40,656 nucleotides of DNA, from assembly GCA_003354145.1 (NCBI GenBank), contig PIVL01000006.1:1-40656 (forward strand), given 5' to 3'. Both the position numbers and the translations under genes were made by a program. This DNA is from Paracoccaceae bacterium (GTDB lineage: Bacteria > Pseudomonadota > Alphaproteobacteria > Rhodobacterales > Rhodobacteraceae). Shown here one piece after another: positions 1 to 9,161 of the stretch. Under the pieces are notes generated by a model. It was given only the letters and a program-made list of their open reading frames with translations. It searched no databases and was not told the DNA's origin. How positions within the stretch are numbered: the stretch's first letter is position 1; each line of letters starts with the position of its first letter.

Positions 1-962
1 TCCGTCCAATCCATCGGCTTACGATAATGCGTCGACAAAAACACAAAGCGGATCACTTCCCCCGGCACCCCCTGCTCTAACAACTCGCGCACCGTAAAGA
101 AGTTGCCCAGCGACTTGGACATCTTCTTGCCCTCGACCTGCAACATCTCGTTATGCATCCAGACATTGGCAAATCTGCCCTTGGGATGCACACAGCAACT
201 CTGCGCGATCTCGTTCTCATGATGCGGGAACATCAGATCATTGCCGCCTCCATGAATATCAAAGCTCTCTCCCAGCAATTCATAAGACATCGCCGAACAT
301 TCGATATGCCAGCCCGGACGCCCCCGGCCAACACTCTTGCCTTCCCACACCGGCCCATCCCAACCCGGCAGATCATCGGTTGACGGTTTCCACAGCACGA
401 AATCCATCGGGTTGCGTTTATAGGGCGCGACCTCGACCCGTGCGCCCGCGATCATGTCGTCCACCGTCCGACCTGACAAACGGCCATAGGCTTTGTAACT
501 GTCCACCGCGAACAATACATGCCCCTCGGCAGCATAGGCGTGCCCTCCGGCGATCAGTTCCTCGATCATTGTCACCATCTGCGGAATGAACTGGGTCGCG
601 CGCGGCATATGGTCAGGCTCTAACGCGCCAACAGCGGCCATATCGTCCAGAAACCACTGCGTCGTCTCGCCAGTGATCTCGGCAATTGACCGCCCGCTTT
701 CCGCAGCCCGCGCGTTGATCTTGTCATCTACGTCGGTGAAATTACGCACATAAGTGACGTGTTCCGGCCCATAGACATGGCGCAGCAACCGGTACAATAC
801 GTCAAACACCACCACCGGGCGCGCGTTGCCCAGATGGGCGCGGTCATAGACCGTTGGGCCGCAGACATACATGCGCACATTGTCCGCATCAATCGGCACA
901 AACTCTTCTTTGGTCCGGGTCATGGTGTTGTGCAGCTTGATCGCCGTCTTGAGAGTCGTCAT
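1..962 (-). CDS. cysS: Cysteinyl-tRNA synthetase, N-terminal part (cut by window edge)
   Basis: Class I aminoacyl-tRNA synthetase that charges tRNA-Cys in the cytoplasm. Translating the minus strand from the ATG at 962 gives about 320 residues starting [21 protein letters not shown]. The HIGH-type signature lies in the stretch [15 protein letters not shown], followed by [11 protein letters not shown], the zinc/cysteine-site segment [30 protein letters not shown], and the KMSKSLGN signature near the left edge. These are hallmark CysS motifs and the frame is intact. The C-terminal anticodon-binding part lies outside the window. The aminotransferase gene at 1224 is divergent, so the 261 bp between them must hold both promoters. 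Confidence 0.97.
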   Translation of the reverse strand, partial: MTTLKTAIKLHNTMTRTKEEFVPIDADNVRMYVCGPTVYDRAHLGNARPVVVFDVLYRLLRHVYGPEHVTYVRNFTDVDDKINARAAESGRSIAEITGETTQWFLDDMAAVGALEPDHMPRATQFIPQMVTMIEELIAGGHAYAAEGHVLFAVDSYKAYGRLSGRTVDDMIAGARVEVAPYKRNPMDFVLWKPSTDDLPGWDGPVWEGKSVGRGRPGWHIECSAMSYELLGESFDIHGGGNDLMFPHHENEIAQSCCVHPKGRFANVWMHNEMLQVEGKKMSKSLGNFFTVRELLEQGVPGEVIRFVFLSTHYRKPMDWT

Positions 963-1223
963 AACAGGTGTCCTTTGGCGCAGTTCAGCGCAGGCCGGGG
1001 TATTCTGAATGGAATGACGAAAGAAACCGGCCCGCTGGAATGGATCAGCAGGGAATAATGCAGCAGATAATGATACAAATACGGTTCATGTCGCGCTGAA
1101 TAGCACAGCCCTTTCCATCCGCCAAGCCTGTTCTATAGGCGACATGTGCCGTCGCGTCTGGAATTGACTTGGACGATTGGCTCTGCGCCTCTGCTCAGAA
1201 ATACCAAGGCGAAGGATTCCCCC

Positions 1224-2399
1224 ATGCAACTGTCAAATCGAATTACGAACCTGACCAACGGTGGCTCAGACGGTTGGGACGTGTTCAATCGTGCCCGTGA
1301 TATGATCGCGGCAGGTACACCAGTGGTCGAGCTGACCATCGGCGAGCATGATATTCGCACGCATCCAACTATCCTGAAGGCGATGAATGAGGCGGCAATT
1401 GGCGGCCATACTGGCTATGCCATGATTCCCGGTACGGTCAGTCTACGCGATACAGTGGCCGCGCGGATCACAGCGCAAAGCGGTGTACCTACTACGCGCG
1501 ACAATGTGCTGATCACCCCCGGTGGTCAGGCAGCGCTGTTTGCCGCTCACATGGCGGTGTGTAATCCCGGAGACACAGCGCTTTATCTTGACCCATATTA
1601 TGCCACTTACCCCGGTACCATCCGTGGGGCCGGTGCAATCCCCAAAGCCATACAGGCCCGCGCCCGGGACTCGTTTCAACCACTTGCGCAGAATATTGAA
1701 GATGCGGCCACTGGCGCGACCTCGCTGCTGATCAACACCCCCAACAACCCCACCGGCGTGGTCTATGACCGCGACACTTTGCTTGGAATTGCCGAGGTCT
1801 GCAAACGCCACGACCTGTGGCTGCTGTCAGACGAGGTTTACGACACACAGGTCTGGGAGGGCGAACATCTCTCGCCCCGCGCCCTATCCGGTATGGCCGA
1901 GCGCACGCTGGTCATCGGGTCAATGTCCAAATCCCACGCCATGACCGGCTCGCGCTGTGGGTGGATTGTCGGACCCTCCGAAATCATCAGCCATCTGGTC
2001 AATCTGGCGACGCATACGACCTATGGTGTTGCTGGGTTTGTTCAGGACGCCGCCGACTTTGCGCTGAACGCCGGTACTGAGTTCGAGGAAGAAGTCGCCG
2101 CCCCGTTTCGCCGCCGACGTGCTTTGGCGCAAGAGATCATTGGCGCTCAGAACACGGTAACGATGGTTCCGGCACAGGGCGCTATGTACATTATGCTGAA
2201 CATTCGCGCGACCGGCATGACTGGCGAAGCATTTGCCAACGCCCTTTTAGATGCCCACCACATTGCTGTTATGCCAAGTGAAAGTTTCGGACAGGCCGCA
2301 ACCGGCCACATTCGTGTGGCCATGACCATAGAAGACCAGAAATTCGCCACTGCCTTAAAAACGCTCTGTGATTTCGCCACATCCCTCAGCACATCCTGA
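1224..2399 (+). CDS. Class I/II PLP-dependent aminotransferase
   Basis: 391-residue fold-type I aminotransferase, probably transferring amino groups from an amino acid to a 2-oxo acid. The substrate cannot be read from the sequence. Visible motifs are the NTPNNPTG cofactor segment (around residue 174), the pyridine-N-binding Asp in LLSDEVYD (203), the Schiff-base Lys in GSMSKSHAMTGSRCGW (236) and a C-terminal Arg in GHIRVAMT. The frame is open from 1146, but the ATG at 1224 is preferred: GAAGGA lies 7 bases upstream and the protein then begins just before the conserved fold. The MttB-like gene follows 258 bp downstream on the same strand, and a link in methylated-amine or amino-acid use is only a guess. 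Confidence 0.9.
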   Translation: MQLSNRITNLTNGGSDGWDVFNRARDMIAAGTPVVELTIGEHDIRTHPTILKAMNEAAIGGHTGYAMIPGTVSLRDTVAARITAQSGVPTTRDNVLITPGGQAALFAAHMAVCNPGDTALYLDPYYATYPGTIRGAGAIPKAIQARARDSFQPLAQNIEDAATGATSLLINTPNNPTGVVYDRDTLLGIAEVCKRHDLWLLSDEVYDTQVWEGEHLSPRALSGMAERTLVIGSMSKSHAMTGSRCGWIVGPSEIISHLVNLATHTTYGVAGFVQDAADFALNAGTEFEEEVAAPFRRRRALAQEIIGAQNTVTMVPAQGAMYIMLNIRATGMTGEAFANALLDAHHIAVMPSESFGQAATGHIRVAMTIEDQKFATALKTLCDFATSLSTS

Positions 2400-2523
2400 A
2401 TTTCAGTTTGGTAAAAATATCCCCGCCGGAGGCCCTGTATCTCTTCCTACGCAACAGATGACGCAAACAGAACAGACCCTGACGCAATCCGCTGCAAACC
2501 TGACAGCATATTGCGGAGGAAAA

Positions 2524-2616
2524 ATGCAGGGCGAAGCACCAAAACTTAGACTGGTTATAACAACCATCGGTGCAGCCCGTGGTCGTGCAGCGCGGGGCCG
2601 CCCCGCGCTGATCTGA
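2524..2616 (+). CDS. Possible 30-residue small ORF upstream of the mttB-like gene
   Basis: A strong Shine-Dalgarno (GGAGG, four bases before ATG) introduces a 30-codon frame ending in TGA at 2614. It starts MQGEAPKLRLVITTIGAARG and is rich in Arg, Ala and Gly towards its end. Its last codons run through a perfect GC-rich hairpin (2588-2610), so it could be a leader peptide whose translation interferes with that hairpin, or simply a chance reading of the palindrome. No family is recognised. The mttB-like start at 2658 has no comparably strong ribosome binding site. Confidence 0.3.
   Translation: MQGEAPKLRLVITTIGAARGRAARGRPALI
2588..2610. terminator. Perfect GC-rich inverted repeat before mttB-like gene
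   Basis: Arms CAGCGCGGGG and CCCCGCGCTG (10 bp each, no mismatch) around a 3-base CCG loop. It lies between the aminotransferase and the mttB-like gene, about 50 bp before the latter. Only a short CCCCTTTT run follows some 12 bases on, so it is at best a weak terminator or attenuator. It could equally be a palindromic repeat unit. Confidence 0.45.
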
Positions 2617-2657
2617 AACACCCCTTTTAGATCAACCTGCACAAAGCGATATCCAAA

Positions 2658-4202
2658 ATGACCGAAAACACCACCTCCTCTGGCCGCAGCGGTGGCCGCG
2701 CCGCGCGCCGCGCTGCACGCGCCGCACCTCTGGCGGACCATTTGCGTCCGATTCGCCCCGGCATGGAAGGCGGCACATTCCGCCCGCTGTCCGATGCTGG
2801 AACGCAGCGCATTCATCAGGGAGCACTGGATGCACTGGAACAAATCGGGTTAGCCGATGCGCCTGAAAGCGGGATTCGACATTTAACCGGAGCCGGAGCC
2901 ATTTTAGGCGATGATGGCCGCATCAGGTTCCCGCGTGCCTTGATCGAGGACATGCTGGCAAACGCCAATCGAACCATCACCCTGATGGGACGTGCGCCGG
3001 AACATGATCTCGAACTTGGCGGCAGTCGCGTGCATTTTGGCACCGCTGGGGCCGCTGTACATATAGTTGATGTTGAAACCCGCAATTACCGCGACAGTAC
3101 GTTGCAGGATTTGCACGACGCCGCGCATATTGTGGATCGGCTGGACAATATCCATTTTCTTCAGCGCCCGATGGTGGCACGGGATGTTACAGACAATCTG
3201 GAAATGGATCTGAACACAATTTACGGCTGCTGTGCCGGCACCACCAAACATATTGGCACGTCCTTCACTGAACCTTCATTTGTGCCGCATGCGCTTGAAA
3301 TGCTGCACCTGATTGCCGGAGGCGAGGACAAATGGCGCGCGCGTCCGTTCGTGTCCAACTCCAACTGTTTTGTGGTGCCGCCGATGAAATTCGCCACCGA
3401 AAGCTGCGAGGTGATGGAGGCTTGCATTGCCGGAGGCATGCCGATCCTGCTGCTGTCCGCCGGACAGGCCGGGGCCACCGCCCCTGCCCCGATTGCCGGC
3501 GCCATTGTGCAGGCCGTAGCGGAATGTCTTGCCGGGCTGGTTTATGTGAACGCCGTGAAACCGGGGCATCCGGCGGTTTTTGGCACTTGGCCATTTGTGT
3601 CAGACTTGCGCACTGGCGCTATGTCTGGTGGCAGTGGAGAGCAAGCGTTGCTGACAGCGGGTTGCGCACAGATGCACCAGTTTTACGGCTTGCCCGGAGG
3701 CGCGGCTGCAGGGATTGCTGATGCAAAACTGCCCGATATGCAGGCCGGTTGGGAACAGGCTATGTCCAATGTCATGGCCGGAATGTCGGGTCTGAACATG
3801 GTATATGAGGCCGCCGGAATGCACGCATCGCTGCTGGGATTCTGTTTTGAATCGCTAATATTGGGCGACGATCTGATCGGTCAGGCCCTGCGCTGTGTAC
3901 GCGGCATCGAAGTGGACGAAGATTCGGTATCGCTTGAGACCATCCGCGCCACTTGTATCGGGGGGCCGGGGCACTATCTGGGGACGGATCAGACCCTGAA
4001 CCGCATGCAGACCGATTTTGTCTATCCGGCGATTGCCAACCGCCTGTCGCCAAAAGAATGGGAAGAGGTTGGTAAACCTGATCTGATCACTCGTGCAATT
4101 GCCCGCAAGGACGAAATTCTGGGCCTGCAGTCAAAAGCGCGGTTTGACCCGGAAACCGATGCAGCCATTCGGGCGCGCTTTAACATACACCTCCCTGCTT
4201 AG
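2658..4202 (+). CDS. MttB-superfamily (COG5598) corrinoid-type methyltransferase, pyrrolysine-free
   Basis: 514-residue member of the trimethylamine methyltransferase MttB superfamily, which transfers a methyl group from a quaternary or tertiary amine to a corrinoid protein. Family-like stretches include the Arg/Ala-rich N-terminus (RAARRAARAAPLADHLRP), then VHFGTAGAAVHIVD, GGMPILLLSAGQAGATAPAP and the C-terminal GGPGHYLGTDQTL. The frame has no internal TAG (its only amber codon is the natural stop at 4200), so it is the non-pyrrolysine branch that includes glycine betaine methyltransferase MtgB. The substrate is unknown. No corrinoid protein or reductive activase is visible next to it. It converges on nrdJ, which is also a cobalamin enzyme. 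Confidence 0.88.
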   Translation: MTENTTSSGRSGGRAARRAARAAPLADHLRPIRPGMEGGTFRPLSDAGTQRIHQGALDALEQIGLADAPESGIRHLTGAGAILGDDGRIRFPRALIEDMLANANRTITLMGRAPEHDLELGGSRVHFGTAGAAVHIVDVETRNYRDSTLQDLHDAAHIVDRLDNIHFLQRPMVARDVTDNLEMDLNTIYGCCAGTTKHIGTSFTEPSFVPHALEMLHLIAGGEDKWRARPFVSNSNCFVVPPMKFATESCEVMEACIAGGMPILLLSAGQAGATAPAPIAGAIVQAVAECLAGLVYVNAVKPGHPAVFGTWPFVSDLRTGAMSGGSGEQALLTAGCAQMHQFYGLPGGAAAGIADAKLPDMQAGWEQAMSNVMAGMSGLNMVYEAAGMHASLLGFCFESLILGDDLIGQALRCVRGIEVDEDSVSLETIRATCIGGPGHYLGTDQTLNRMQTDFVYPAIANRLSPKEWEEVGKPDLITRAIARKDEILGLQSKARFDPETDAAIRARFNIHLPA

Positions 4203-4220
4203 CATAAAACCAATGAAAAG

Positions 4221-4244
4221 AGCGGGGAGCGTTAGCCCCCCGCT
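4221..4244 (+). terminator. Terminator hairpin after mttB-like gene
   Basis: Starts 19 bp after the stop codon. The stem is AGCGGGG / CCCCGCT, with additional GC / GC pairing inside around a GTTA turn, followed by TTTAGTTT. This fits a factor-independent terminator for the upstream plus-strand gene. Confidence 0.65.
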
Positions 4245-4254
4245 TTAGTTTCGC

Positions 4255-4412
4255 CGTTCAGGCTCATCTAGTTTACCGCCCGGTGTTTTTTTGCCTGCGG
4301 CCTGAACGTCGTCAGAGGCGAGCGCACCCGCCCCGTGTTCGTGAGATTTCATCAGAAATCTCGTGGAGCAAGATAGAGCGGAAAACAAAGTTTTCTGCGG
4401 GGTCCTGCCCCG
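4255..4412. repeat. Cluster of inverted repeats in the mttB-like / nrdJ convergent gap
   Basis: Four inverted repeats lie head to tail: CGTTCAGGC (4255-4263) with GCCTGAACG (4300-4308); GAGATTTC / GAAATCTC around ATCA (4343-4362); a 9-bp stem with one G-U pair around AAA (4378-4398); and CGGGG / CCCCG (4398-4412). None is needed for the two flanking genes. A mobile palindromic intergenic element or a structured RNA is possible, but no known family is assigned. Confidence 0.45.
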
Positions 4413-4495
4413 TGGATATCTGAGTGGCCAAAGAATCTCTGCCCACCCTGTTATTCGTCGGGGCTGAATTAATCGAGTAAATCCAAACCCCTACA

Positions 4496-4516
4496 CGTCA
4501 TTTCTGACGCGATTTT
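4496..4516 (+). terminator. Hairpin plus T-run abutting the nrdJ stop
   Basis: CGTCA / TGACG around TTTC (4496-4509), followed after three bases by a run of six T. It reads as a terminator on the plus strand, stopping rightward transcripts before they run antisense into nrdJ. Together with the hairpin at 4221 it isolates the two convergent genes. Confidence 0.45.
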
Positions 4517-7500
4517 TTAGCTACACCCGCTTGTCCCACCGCAGGTGTTGCACTTCATGCAGGTACCGTTGCGCACCAGCGTGTAATTTCCACATTCGTT
4601 GCAGGCCTCGCCCTCGTACCCCTGCATCTTGGCTTTGACGCGGGCATCGACTTGCATGGCACCCACGGTTGCGGTTGCCGAGGTTTCCGGTACCAAAGTT
4701 TGCAAAGTTGCCACCGGATCACCAGCGCCATTAAGTGCGGTCGCCCCGGCCACAGCCTGGCCGCCCTGCAGCACAATCAATTCCTGTGGCAAACGTTTGC
4801 GCAGATACCCGGCCGAGCTGATCTGTTTCAGCACTTCCAAAGATTTGTTCGCAGCCGTGTCGGACATTTCCGAGATGTTACGCACCCCTTCTTCGACCCC
4901 TGTTCCGATATCGTCAAACGACGCACCTTCGGGTTTGACATGGGCCAGATCGGTGCGATCCAGATACGACACCGCCAGTTCGCGGAACACGTAATCCAGA
5001 ATGGATGTGGCGTTTTTGATGCTATCGTTGCCCTGCACCATGCCCGCAGGTTCAAATTTGGTGAAGGTAAAAGCGTCGACAAATTCTTCGAGTGGCACGC
5101 CGTATTGCAGGCCCACCGAAATAGCGATGGCAAAGTTGTTCATCATCGCTCGGAACCCTGCACCCTCTTTGTGCATGTCGATAAAGATTTCGCCCAGATT
5201 GCCGTCTTCGTACTCACCTGTGCGCAAATAGACCTTGTGGCCACCAACAACGGCCTTTTGGGTATAGCCTTTGCGCCGCTGAGGCATCTTTTCACGGTGT
5301 GATTTGACGACTTCCTTGACGATGATCTTTTCGACGATCTTTTCGGCCAGAACGGTGGCTTTTTCGCCGGGCGTTCCGCTTTCAAGCACGTCCATCGCGT
5401 CGTCATCATCCTCAACCAGGGCCGAGGCCAGCGGTTGCGACAACTTGGACCCATCGCGGTACAAAGCATTGGCCTTTACCCCCAGCGACCAGCTGAGTTC
5501 ATAGGCTTTCTGACAATCTTCAATCGTTGCATCATTGGGCATATTGATCGTCTTGCTGATCGCGCCCGAGATAAAGGACTGTGCAGCTGCCATCATGGTG
5601 ATGTGGCTGTTCACGCTCAGGAACCGTTTGCCGGTCTTGCCGCACGGATTGGCACAGTCAAAGATTGCATAGTGCTCTTCTTTCAGGAATGGAGCACCTT
5701 CCAGTGTCATGGTCCCGCAAACGTGGTTGTTCGCCGCGTCAACGTCAGCCTTGGAAAAGCCCAGCATTTTCAACAGATCAAAAGTTGGATCATTCAGCTT
5801 GTCCGCAGGAATTCCCAACACATTGGTGCAGAATTCCTCGCCCAGCGTCCATTGATTGAACACAAATCGGATGTCGAACGCTGATTCCAGCGCCGCATCA
5901 ACCTTGGCCAGCTCATTGGCACCAAAGCCATGCCCGGCTAATGTCGTGTGATTGATCCCCGGCGCGTTACCTATGGTACCGTGACCAACTGCGTAAGACA
6001 CGATTTCCTCGATCTGGGCACTTCCATATCCAAGACGCTCAAGCGCCGCTGGCACCGACTGGTTAATAATCTTGAAATAGCCGCCCCCCGCCAGTTTCTT
6101 GAATTTGACCAATGCAAAATCCGGCTCGATCCCGGTTGTGTCGCAATCCATCACCAGCCCGATGGTGCCGGTAGGTGCGATTACAGAGGTCTGCGCGTTT
6201 CTATACCCATGTTTTTCACCCAACCGCAGGGCTTCGTCCCATGCGGTTTTGGCCAGATCAATCAACCGGGCATCCGGGCAATTGGTGTGGTCCAATGCAA
6301 CAGGCTTGACCGCCAGATTTTCATAGCCTTCGGATTTGCCATAGGCCGCGTTGCGGTGATTGCGGATCACCCGCAGCATATTGTCGGCGTTACGCTTGTA
6401 GCCAGCAAAAGCACCCAGTTCGCCCGCGATTTCAGCGCTGGTGGCATAGGCGACACCGGTCATGATTGCAGTCAGCGCACCACAAAGCGCGCGACCTTCG
6501 TCGCTGTCATAACTAAAGCCCATGTTCATCAGCAAGCCGCCGATGTTGGCATAGCCAAGACCCAGCGTGCGGAAATCATAGGAAAGTTGCGCGATTTCCT
6601 TGGACGGGAACTGCGCCATCATCACCGAGATTTCCAGCGTCAATGTCCACAAACGCGCTGCATGCATATAGTCTTCGACCTGAAACACGTCGTCCTTATA
6701 AAAGGTCAGCAGGTTCATCGACGCCAGATTACAAGCGGTATCATCCAGGAACATATATTCCGAGCACGGGTTAGAGCCGCGAATTTCTCCGTCTGCCGGG
6801 CACGTGTGCCATTCGTTGACAGTGTCGTGGTACTGGATACCCGGATCAGCACAGGCCCAGGCCGCATGTCCAACCTGTTCCCACAGATCGCGCGCTTTAA
6901 TGGTATCAGCAACCTTGCCGTCGGTGCGGTTGACCAACTGCCAGTCGGCGTCCTTCTCAACCGCGGTCAGAAACGCGTTGGTCACCCGGATCGAGTTGTT
7001 TGAGTTCTGGCCAGAAACCGAATTATAGGCCTCGGAATCCCAATCAGTGTCATAGGTCGGAAATTCTATGCTGGTATGACCCTGACGGGCATAATCCAAC
7101 ACGCGTTTTATATAAGTTTCCGGGATCGATACCTTTTTGGCGGCGCGTATTGCGTCTTTCAGCGCTGTGTTCACCTTGGGATCAAATGCGTCAGCTTCGG
7201 CCCCGTCCCAGGATTTGATCGCAGCAAACAGCCCATTCAGCATTTGTTCGTGCATTTTTGAGCCGGCAACAATGCTGGCTACCTTTTGCTCTTCCAGAAC
7301 CTTCCAGTTGATAAAGTCCTGAATATCCGGGTGATCCGCGTCAACAATAACCATCTTGGCCGCGCGTCGTGTCGTGCCGCCAGATTTGATCGCGCCCGCT
7401 GCCCGGTCGCCGATCTTAAGGAAGCCCATCAAGCCGGATGATTTGCCACCGCCCGACAGCGCCTCGCCTGACCCACGCAAATGGCTGAAGTTGGTGCCCG

Positions 7501-8170
7501 TGCCTGAGCCGTATTTAAACAGGCGCGCCTCGCGGACCCACAGGTCCATGATGCCGCCCTCGTTGACCAGATCGTCCTGCACGCCCTGAATGAAACAGGC
7601 GTGCGGCTGTGGACGTTCATACGAAGATGTAGATTTGGCCAGCTCACCGGTTTTGTCGTCAACATAGTGGTGCCCCTGCGCCGGGCCATCGATTCCATAG
7701 GCCCAGTGCAGACCAGTGTTGAACCATTGCGGGCTGTTGGGTGCGGCGCGTTGCGTCGCCAGCATATAGCGCATTTCGTCGAAATAGGCGCGCGCATCGG
7801 CTTTGCTCGAGAAATAGCCACCTTTCCAGCCCCAATAGGTCCAGGCACCTGCAAGACGATCAAAAACTTGTTTCGTCGAGGTCTCGCCACCGGTCTCTAC
7901 ATCGTCGCCATCAGGAACGGACCGCCACAGAAAATCGGGGACACCCTTTTCTTTGACTTTCTTCAGGCGTGAGGGAACGCCGGCTTTGCGGAAATACTTC
8001 TGCGCGATGACGTCGCTGGCAACCTGGCTCCAGCTTGTCGGAACTTCGATATTGTCCTGATGAAATACGATCGTGCCATCAGGGTTCCGAATCTCGGACG
8101 TCGCCGAGGTGAAATCCAAATCAGCGTATGCGTCTTGCTGTGCCTTGGTGAATTTTCTCTCAATTTTCAT
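4517..8170 (-). CDS. nrdJ: Adenosylcobalamin-dependent (class II) ribonucleoside-diphosphate reductase
   Basis: 1217-residue class II ribonucleotide reductase that makes deoxyribonucleotides using a B12-generated thiyl radical. N-terminal landmarks are [19 protein letters not shown] and [15 protein letters not shown]. The redox Cys pair candidates are C192 (PHACFIQ) and C480 ([12 protein letters not shown]), and the radical-site NPCSE has C469 and E471. The C-terminus ends in a Cys-rich zinc-ribbon-like segment (CNECG ... CMKCNTCGG) typical of this long alphaproteobacterial NrdJ type. The length agrees with the family. It is transcribed alone, away from tRNA-Pro, behind a palindrome-rich leader. 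No nrdA/nrdB is visible nearby. Confidence 0.97.
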   Translation of the reverse strand: MKIERKFTKAQQDAYADLDFTSATSEIRNPDGTIVFHQDNIEVPTSWSQVASDVIAQKYFRKAGVPSRLKKVKEKGVPDFLWRSVPDGDDVETGGETSTKQVFDRLAGAWTYWGWKGGYFSSKADARAYFDEMRYMLATQRAAPNSPQWFNTGLHWAYGIDGPAQGHHYVDDKTGELAKSTSSYERPQPHACFIQGVQDDLVNEGGIMDLWVREARLFKYGSGTGTNFSHLRGSGEALSGGGKSSGLMGFLKIGDRAAGAIKSGGTTRRAAKMVIVDADHPDIQDFINWKVLEEQKVASIVAGSKMHEQMLNGLFAAIKSWDGAEADAFDPKVNTALKDAIRAAKKVSIPETYIKRVLDYARQGHTSIEFPTYDTDWDSEAYNSVSGQNSNNSIRVTNAFLTAVEKDADWQLVNRTDGKVADTIKARDLWEQVGHAAWACADPGIQYHDTVNEWHTCPADGEIRGSNPCSEYMFLDDTACNLASMNLLTFYKDDVFQVEDYMHAARLWTLTLEISVMMAQFPSKEIAQLSYDFRTLGLGYANIGGLLMNMGFSYDSDEGRALCGALTAIMTGVAYATSAEIAGELGAFAGYKRNADNMLRVIRNHRNAAYGKSEGYENLAVKPVALDHTNCPDARLIDLAKTAWDEALRLGEKHGYRNAQTSVIAPTGTIGLVMDCDTTGIEPDFALVKFKKLAGGGYFKIINQSVPAALERLGYGSAQIEEIVSYAVGHGTIGNAPGINHTTLAGHGFGANELAKVDAALESAFDIRFVFNQWTLGEEFCTNVLGIPADKLNDPTFDLLKMLGFSKADVDAANNHVCGTMTLEGAPFLKEEHYAIFDCANPCGKTGKRFLSVNSHITMMAAAQSFISGAISKTINMPNDATIEDCQKAYELSWSLGVKANALYRDGSKLSQPLASALVEDDDDAMDVLESGTPGEKATVLAEKIVEKIIVKEVVKSHREKMPQRRKGYTQKAVVGGHKVYLRTGEYEDGNLGEIFIDMHKEGAGFRAMMNNFAIAISVGLQYGVPLEEFVDAFTFTKFEPAGMVQGNDSIKNATSILDYVFRELAVSYLDRTDLAHVKPEGASFDDIGTGVEEGVRNISEMSDTAANKSLEVLKQISSAGYLRKRLPQELIVLQGGQAVAGATALNGAGDPVATLQTLVPETSATATVGAMQVDARVKAKMQGYEGEACNECGNYTLVRNGTCMKCNTCGGTSGCS

Positions 8171-8203
8171 GCTCGCTGCCTCTATCTTTCAGCATTTCCG
8201 TTT

Positions 8204-8219
8204 GGTCAAATACTTGACC
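8204..8219. promoter_or_regulatory. Inverted repeat 34 bp before the nrdJ start
   Basis: GGTCAA / TTGACC arms around four bases (read on either strand). It sits in the 5' leader of nrdJ close to the start codon and could be an operator or an mRNA hairpin. No regulator can be named. Confidence 0.35.
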
Positions 8220-8300
8220 GCGCGCCGCTTTCACGACATTCCGACTGCCTGAATGAAATCGGCAAAACCAACCCGTTGCCGCCCAAATAGGCGACATGAT

Positions 8301-8318
8301 TGAGGTGTGCGCACCTCA
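8301..8318. promoter_or_regulatory. 7-bp-arm hairpin in the nrdJ leader
   Basis: TGAGGTG / CACCTCA around TGCG. It lies about 130 bp upstream of nrdJ. It may fold in the transcript or act as a protein-binding palindrome. The conserved B12-box segments of a cobalamin riboswitch were looked for and not found. Confidence 0.35.
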
Positions 8319-8358
8319 TAAGTCCCGAGTGGTATTAACCGTCCCATTCCTGTCGCGA

Positions 8359-8432
8359 CCTCTGGTTTGAATACCAGATTTAGTGGTTAAGCGACCGGCC
8401 CCTACTACTTGACGTATCAAACCCCAATCCGT
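8359..8432 (-). promoter_or_regulatory. Possible NrdR-box region upstream of nrdJ
   Basis: On the minus strand, ACCACTAAATCTGGTATT (around 8371-8388) resembles the loosely palindromic NrdR box (consensus near ACAcwATATaTwGtgt). A second element, GATACGTCAAGTAGTAGG, lies about 30 bp further upstream, giving the paired-site layout expected for NrdR, the usual repressor of ribonucleotide reductase genes. The first box overlaps an inverted repeat TCTGGT / ACCAGA (8361-8378). The match is by eye and imperfect. Confidence 0.35.
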
Positions 8433-8442
8433 CAACGCAAAT

Positions 8443-8892
8443 TTAGAGGTTTTTTGCAATCTTTTTTGTTGACCTTCGGGTCGCCAGCACCCGCAACCGG
8501 GGCGCAGCGATTCCTTCGCTAAAAGTTAACAACAACTTTGCTGCACGCGGTGCTTTTGACTGGTTTGATATTTCTTCGGCTTCAAAGGGGTTTGCCTCGG
8601 AGTCTTCAGATAAGATGTATCTGAATGCCGCGCTGCAGCAGGCGTCTTTTTTGAAAATTGAACACGAATTAGCGGCTTTGTTGAAGTGTTGCAAAATTGG
8701 CCACAGATTGTTGGAAGGGAAATTTACCGAACTGCACAAATTGTCAGCACTTGCAGTCAAACCAACATTTTTTCGCAAAACATGTTTCAGCAATCCGCAG
8801 AATGCCGAACCCACCAAACGATATGGCGCAAAAATCCTGATATGCTTATCCGGACAGTGACCGAGTTGCCGGAAAAGCCCCCGAATAGCCAC
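8443..8892 (-). other. AT-rich tract without a convincing gene
   Basis: Both strands stay open for about 140 codons. The minus strand offers an ATG at 8892 (149 codons, MAIRGLFRQLGHCPDK...). The plus strand reads without stop from about 8451 to 8860 but has its first ATG only at 8615 (81 codons). Neither product is recognised, neither has a clear ribosome binding site, and base composition is visibly more AT-rich than the flanks. It lies directly 3' of tRNA-Pro, a common integration point, so it may be a decayed remnant. Confidence 0.3.
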
Positions 8893-8928
8893 TGTAAACC
8901 GACAACATCTTATTGGGTTTTGAAAATC

Positions 8929-9005
8929 TGGTCGGGACGGTAAGATTCGAACTTACGACCCCCTGTACCCAAAACAGGTGCGCTACCAAGCTGCGCCACG
9001 CCCCG
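8929..9005 (-). tRNA. tRNA-Pro (anticodon UGG)
   Basis: 77-nt cloverleaf on the minus strand beginning CGGGGCGTGGCGCAGCTTGG and ending in an encoded ACCA. The acceptor stem CGGGGCG / CGTCCCG pairs with one G-U. The D arm contains AGCTTGGTAGCG, the anticodon stem CCTGT / ACAGG encloses TTTGGGT (anticodon TGG), and the T arm contains GTTCGAATC. Close to the standard bacterial tRNA-Pro. Confidence 0.97.
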
Positions 9006-9161
9006 AACCGAGCGCACGTCTAGCGCTACTAATCGCAATTGAAAAGCCCTAAATCGTCAAGTTTTGTGTCGAAGCAAAGAATAATTCAATTTGCGCGAAA
9101 CTTGGCAATTTATGCAGGTATTTAGCCGAATCACGCTAAAATGGCGGTCGCAATTGCCACC

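Noticed and set aside
153-589. Plus-strand frames opposite cysS
   Set aside because: The minus strand encodes unmistakable CysS motifs throughout.
4200-4202. Amber codon at the end of the MttB homologue as a pyrrolysine site
   Set aside because: It sits at the natural C-terminus; readthrough would run into the terminator hairpin, and the pyrrolysine of true MttB lies mid-protein.
4652-7003. Long plus-strand open frames opposite nrdJ (216 and 351 codons)
   Set aside because: They are antisense to a clearly real 1217-residue gene, match no family, and are explained by its codon bias.
8171-8440. Cobalamin riboswitch upstream of nrdJ
   Set aside because: The conserved B12-box and core segments were searched for on the minus strand and not seen; only simple inverted repeats are present.
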